DNA of 62,862 nucleotides from Chlorokybus atmophyticus (taxonomy: Eukaryota > Streptophyta > Chlorokybophyceae > Chlorokybales > Chlorokybaceae): the NCBI GenBank assembly GCA_009103225.1, contig RHPI01003788.1, positions 295,559 through 358,420 of the forward strand, read 5' to 3'. Position 1 is the stretch's first letter; every line of letters begins with the position of its first letter. Of the stretch, positions 61,713-62,862 are shown in pieces. The notes beneath the pieces are model-generated. The model was not told the origin of the DNA. It saw nothing but the letters and a program-made list of their open reading frames with translations, and did no database searches. The translations under genes and the position numbers were made by a program.

Positions 61713-62070
61713 TGACCAAGCAGGAGACTCCGGACTTGCTCATGAGGCTGGCGCAGCCTGACGCAGCCAACGCCTTGGAGAACGGCGAGAACTCCGCGTA
61801 TATTTAGCCTTAGGAGACGTGGCTTAGCTTGTTGGAAAGCTTTGGCTGTAAGCTAGACAATTAAGCTTACATAATGGCAATCCGCTGAGTATAGCTTACG
61901 CGGTGCTTGCTAAAGTAGACATGTGTAGTCTGGCTGGTATAAAGGCCAACAGAATTAACAAGTTGTTGGTTCGGGTGAAACCCCTTTGCAAGCCTTGTGT
62001 GCACGCTTTGTGTGTATGTTCTAGTGCATGTGTATGCTGTAGTTGGCCAGCGCTAGCTCAGTGTTCAACA
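61713..62070 (+). mobile_element. copia-3 5' LTR, right part
   Basis: Begins TGACCAAGCAGGAGACTCC, exactly where the left part (33516-33666) stops. Includes TATAAAG at 61938-61944 and ends TTCAACA at 62070. Confidence 0.9.
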
Positions 62071-62083
62071 GGTTATGGGCCCA
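62071..62083 (+). promoter_or_regulatory. copia-3 primer-binding site (half-tRNA type)
   Basis: GGTTATGGGCCCA directly after the LTR, as in copia-1 and copia-2. Confidence 0.8.
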
Positions 62084-62176
62084 CACTGCTAGTGGTTCAA
62101 GAGAGGACACAGCAACTAGTGGAAAAGCTGAGCGGAACTGCTATTTGCAGAAGACCTCTGACATAGGCGTGACAAG

Positions 62177-62862
62177 ATGGCAGAAGATGAAGACTCCAGC
62201 GTCAGGTTGTTGGTGGCACCTCTAGAACTGGAGAACTACAGCACATGGAGCATAAAGATGAAGGCGCTCTTGAAGCACAAGGGATTGTGAAAGTATGCCG
62301 ATCCCAACGGTAACGCACCTGTAGAGGGTACGCAGAGTGTGTGGTTGGAGAAGAGTGAAAAGGCATTGCATTGCTATTCTTAAACGTGAAGGATCACCAT
62401 CTCGTGATGCTTGATGAGTGTGAGCATGCAAAGGAAGCGTGGCAGAAGCTGGCAAATACATTCAAAGCAAGCAACAATGCAAGGAAGCTGTTGCTGAGAC
62501 GGCAGCTGAACGTGCTGAAGATGGAGTCAGCGGTTCCTATCTCCAAGTACGTGAGACGAGCAAGGGAGCTGTGAAAAGACCTCACTTTAATAGGCGCGAG
62601 GTGAAGGAGGTGGAGCTGGTTTGGGCTATCCTCTCCGGTCTTCCTGAGGAGTACGACATGGTGGTGACCGTGCTTAAGACGCCAAGGCAAGAACTCAAGC
62701 TCAATGTGATGCTGCCCATGCTGCGTCAACAAGAAGAGAAGACAGGCAGGAGCTCCCTTCATCCCTTCCTGACAAGGGATGAAGCAGATTCGGTGGCGTT
62801 TGCTGCTTTAAGCTCAAAGAAAGGAAGTCAGGGTGGAGGAGGAGGCTCGTACAACGGTGGCA
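62177..62862 (+). pseudogene. copia-3 Gag, partial, runs off the window
   Basis: MAEDEDSSVRLLVAPLELEN and later NNARKLLLRRQLN closely match copia-1 Gag. TGA replaces Trp at 62288-62290 (HKGL*KY) and again at 62572-62574 (AREL*KD), both explained by TGG to TGA. A small deletion near 62370 shifts the frame. The coding region continues past the end of the window. Confidence 0.88.

Overview
This is eukaryotic DNA. The genes have short GT-AG introns, and the window carries LTR and non-LTR retrotransposons, cut-and-paste transposon remnants and long microsatellites. The G/T-rich introns of about 70-190 nt, the plant/algal style hybrid histidine kinase, and Ty1/copia elements primed from the anticodon arm of initiator tRNA-Met (as known for copia and Volvox Osser) suggest an alga, perhaps a green one. 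That is an inference of low confidence. Single Ns at 11300, 33804 and 53957 mark assembly joins in low-complexity or repeated sequence.

Layout. 1-6.2 kb: gene-poor, with purine-pyrimidine alternating repeats, palindromic words and an old mariner-like MITE. 6.2-10.9 kb: a decayed, multi-exon DDE transposase-like gene on the + strand, two of whose introns hold 0.7-kb alternating (GCGT)-type tracts and a third a perfect 27-bp hairpin. 11.1-11.6 kb: a (GA)n microsatellite. 12.3-15.7 kb: a duplicated segment, a foldback and a cluster of TA-flanked MITEs, two of them inverted copies. 17.4-21.36 kb: the only gene that looks fully intact, an eight-exon hybrid sensor histidine kinase of 1050 codons. 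24-25 kb: an AT-rich island. 27.2-30.9 kb: a dead LINE with a solo-LTR-like insertion.

From 31.1 kb to the window end the sequence is a nest of insertions. A Ty3/gypsy element ending in a PHD finger (31.15-33.5 kb, - strand) is broken by a copia element (copia-3, + strand). The 5' LTR of copia-3 (33516-33666 plus 61713-62070) is split by one 28,046-bp block, 33667-61712. That block has near-identical terminal inverted repeats and a TGA target duplication, so it looks like a very large DNA transposon. It holds copia-1 (35739-40715, TSD CCTAT), two minisatellite fields, copia-2 (43013-53956), which itself holds a chromovirus (44272-50318, TSD TGACT), and a large - strand gene (about 60.58-55.61 kb). 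The product of that gene combines a SAM-like domain, a coiled coil, an RNase H-type DDE-like core and Cys-rich segments, and is the obvious candidate transposase. Without the nested retroelements the block is about 12 kb.

Most mobile genes carry a few nonsense codons (often explained by C:G to T:A changes) and frame breaks at homopolymers; the kinase has none.
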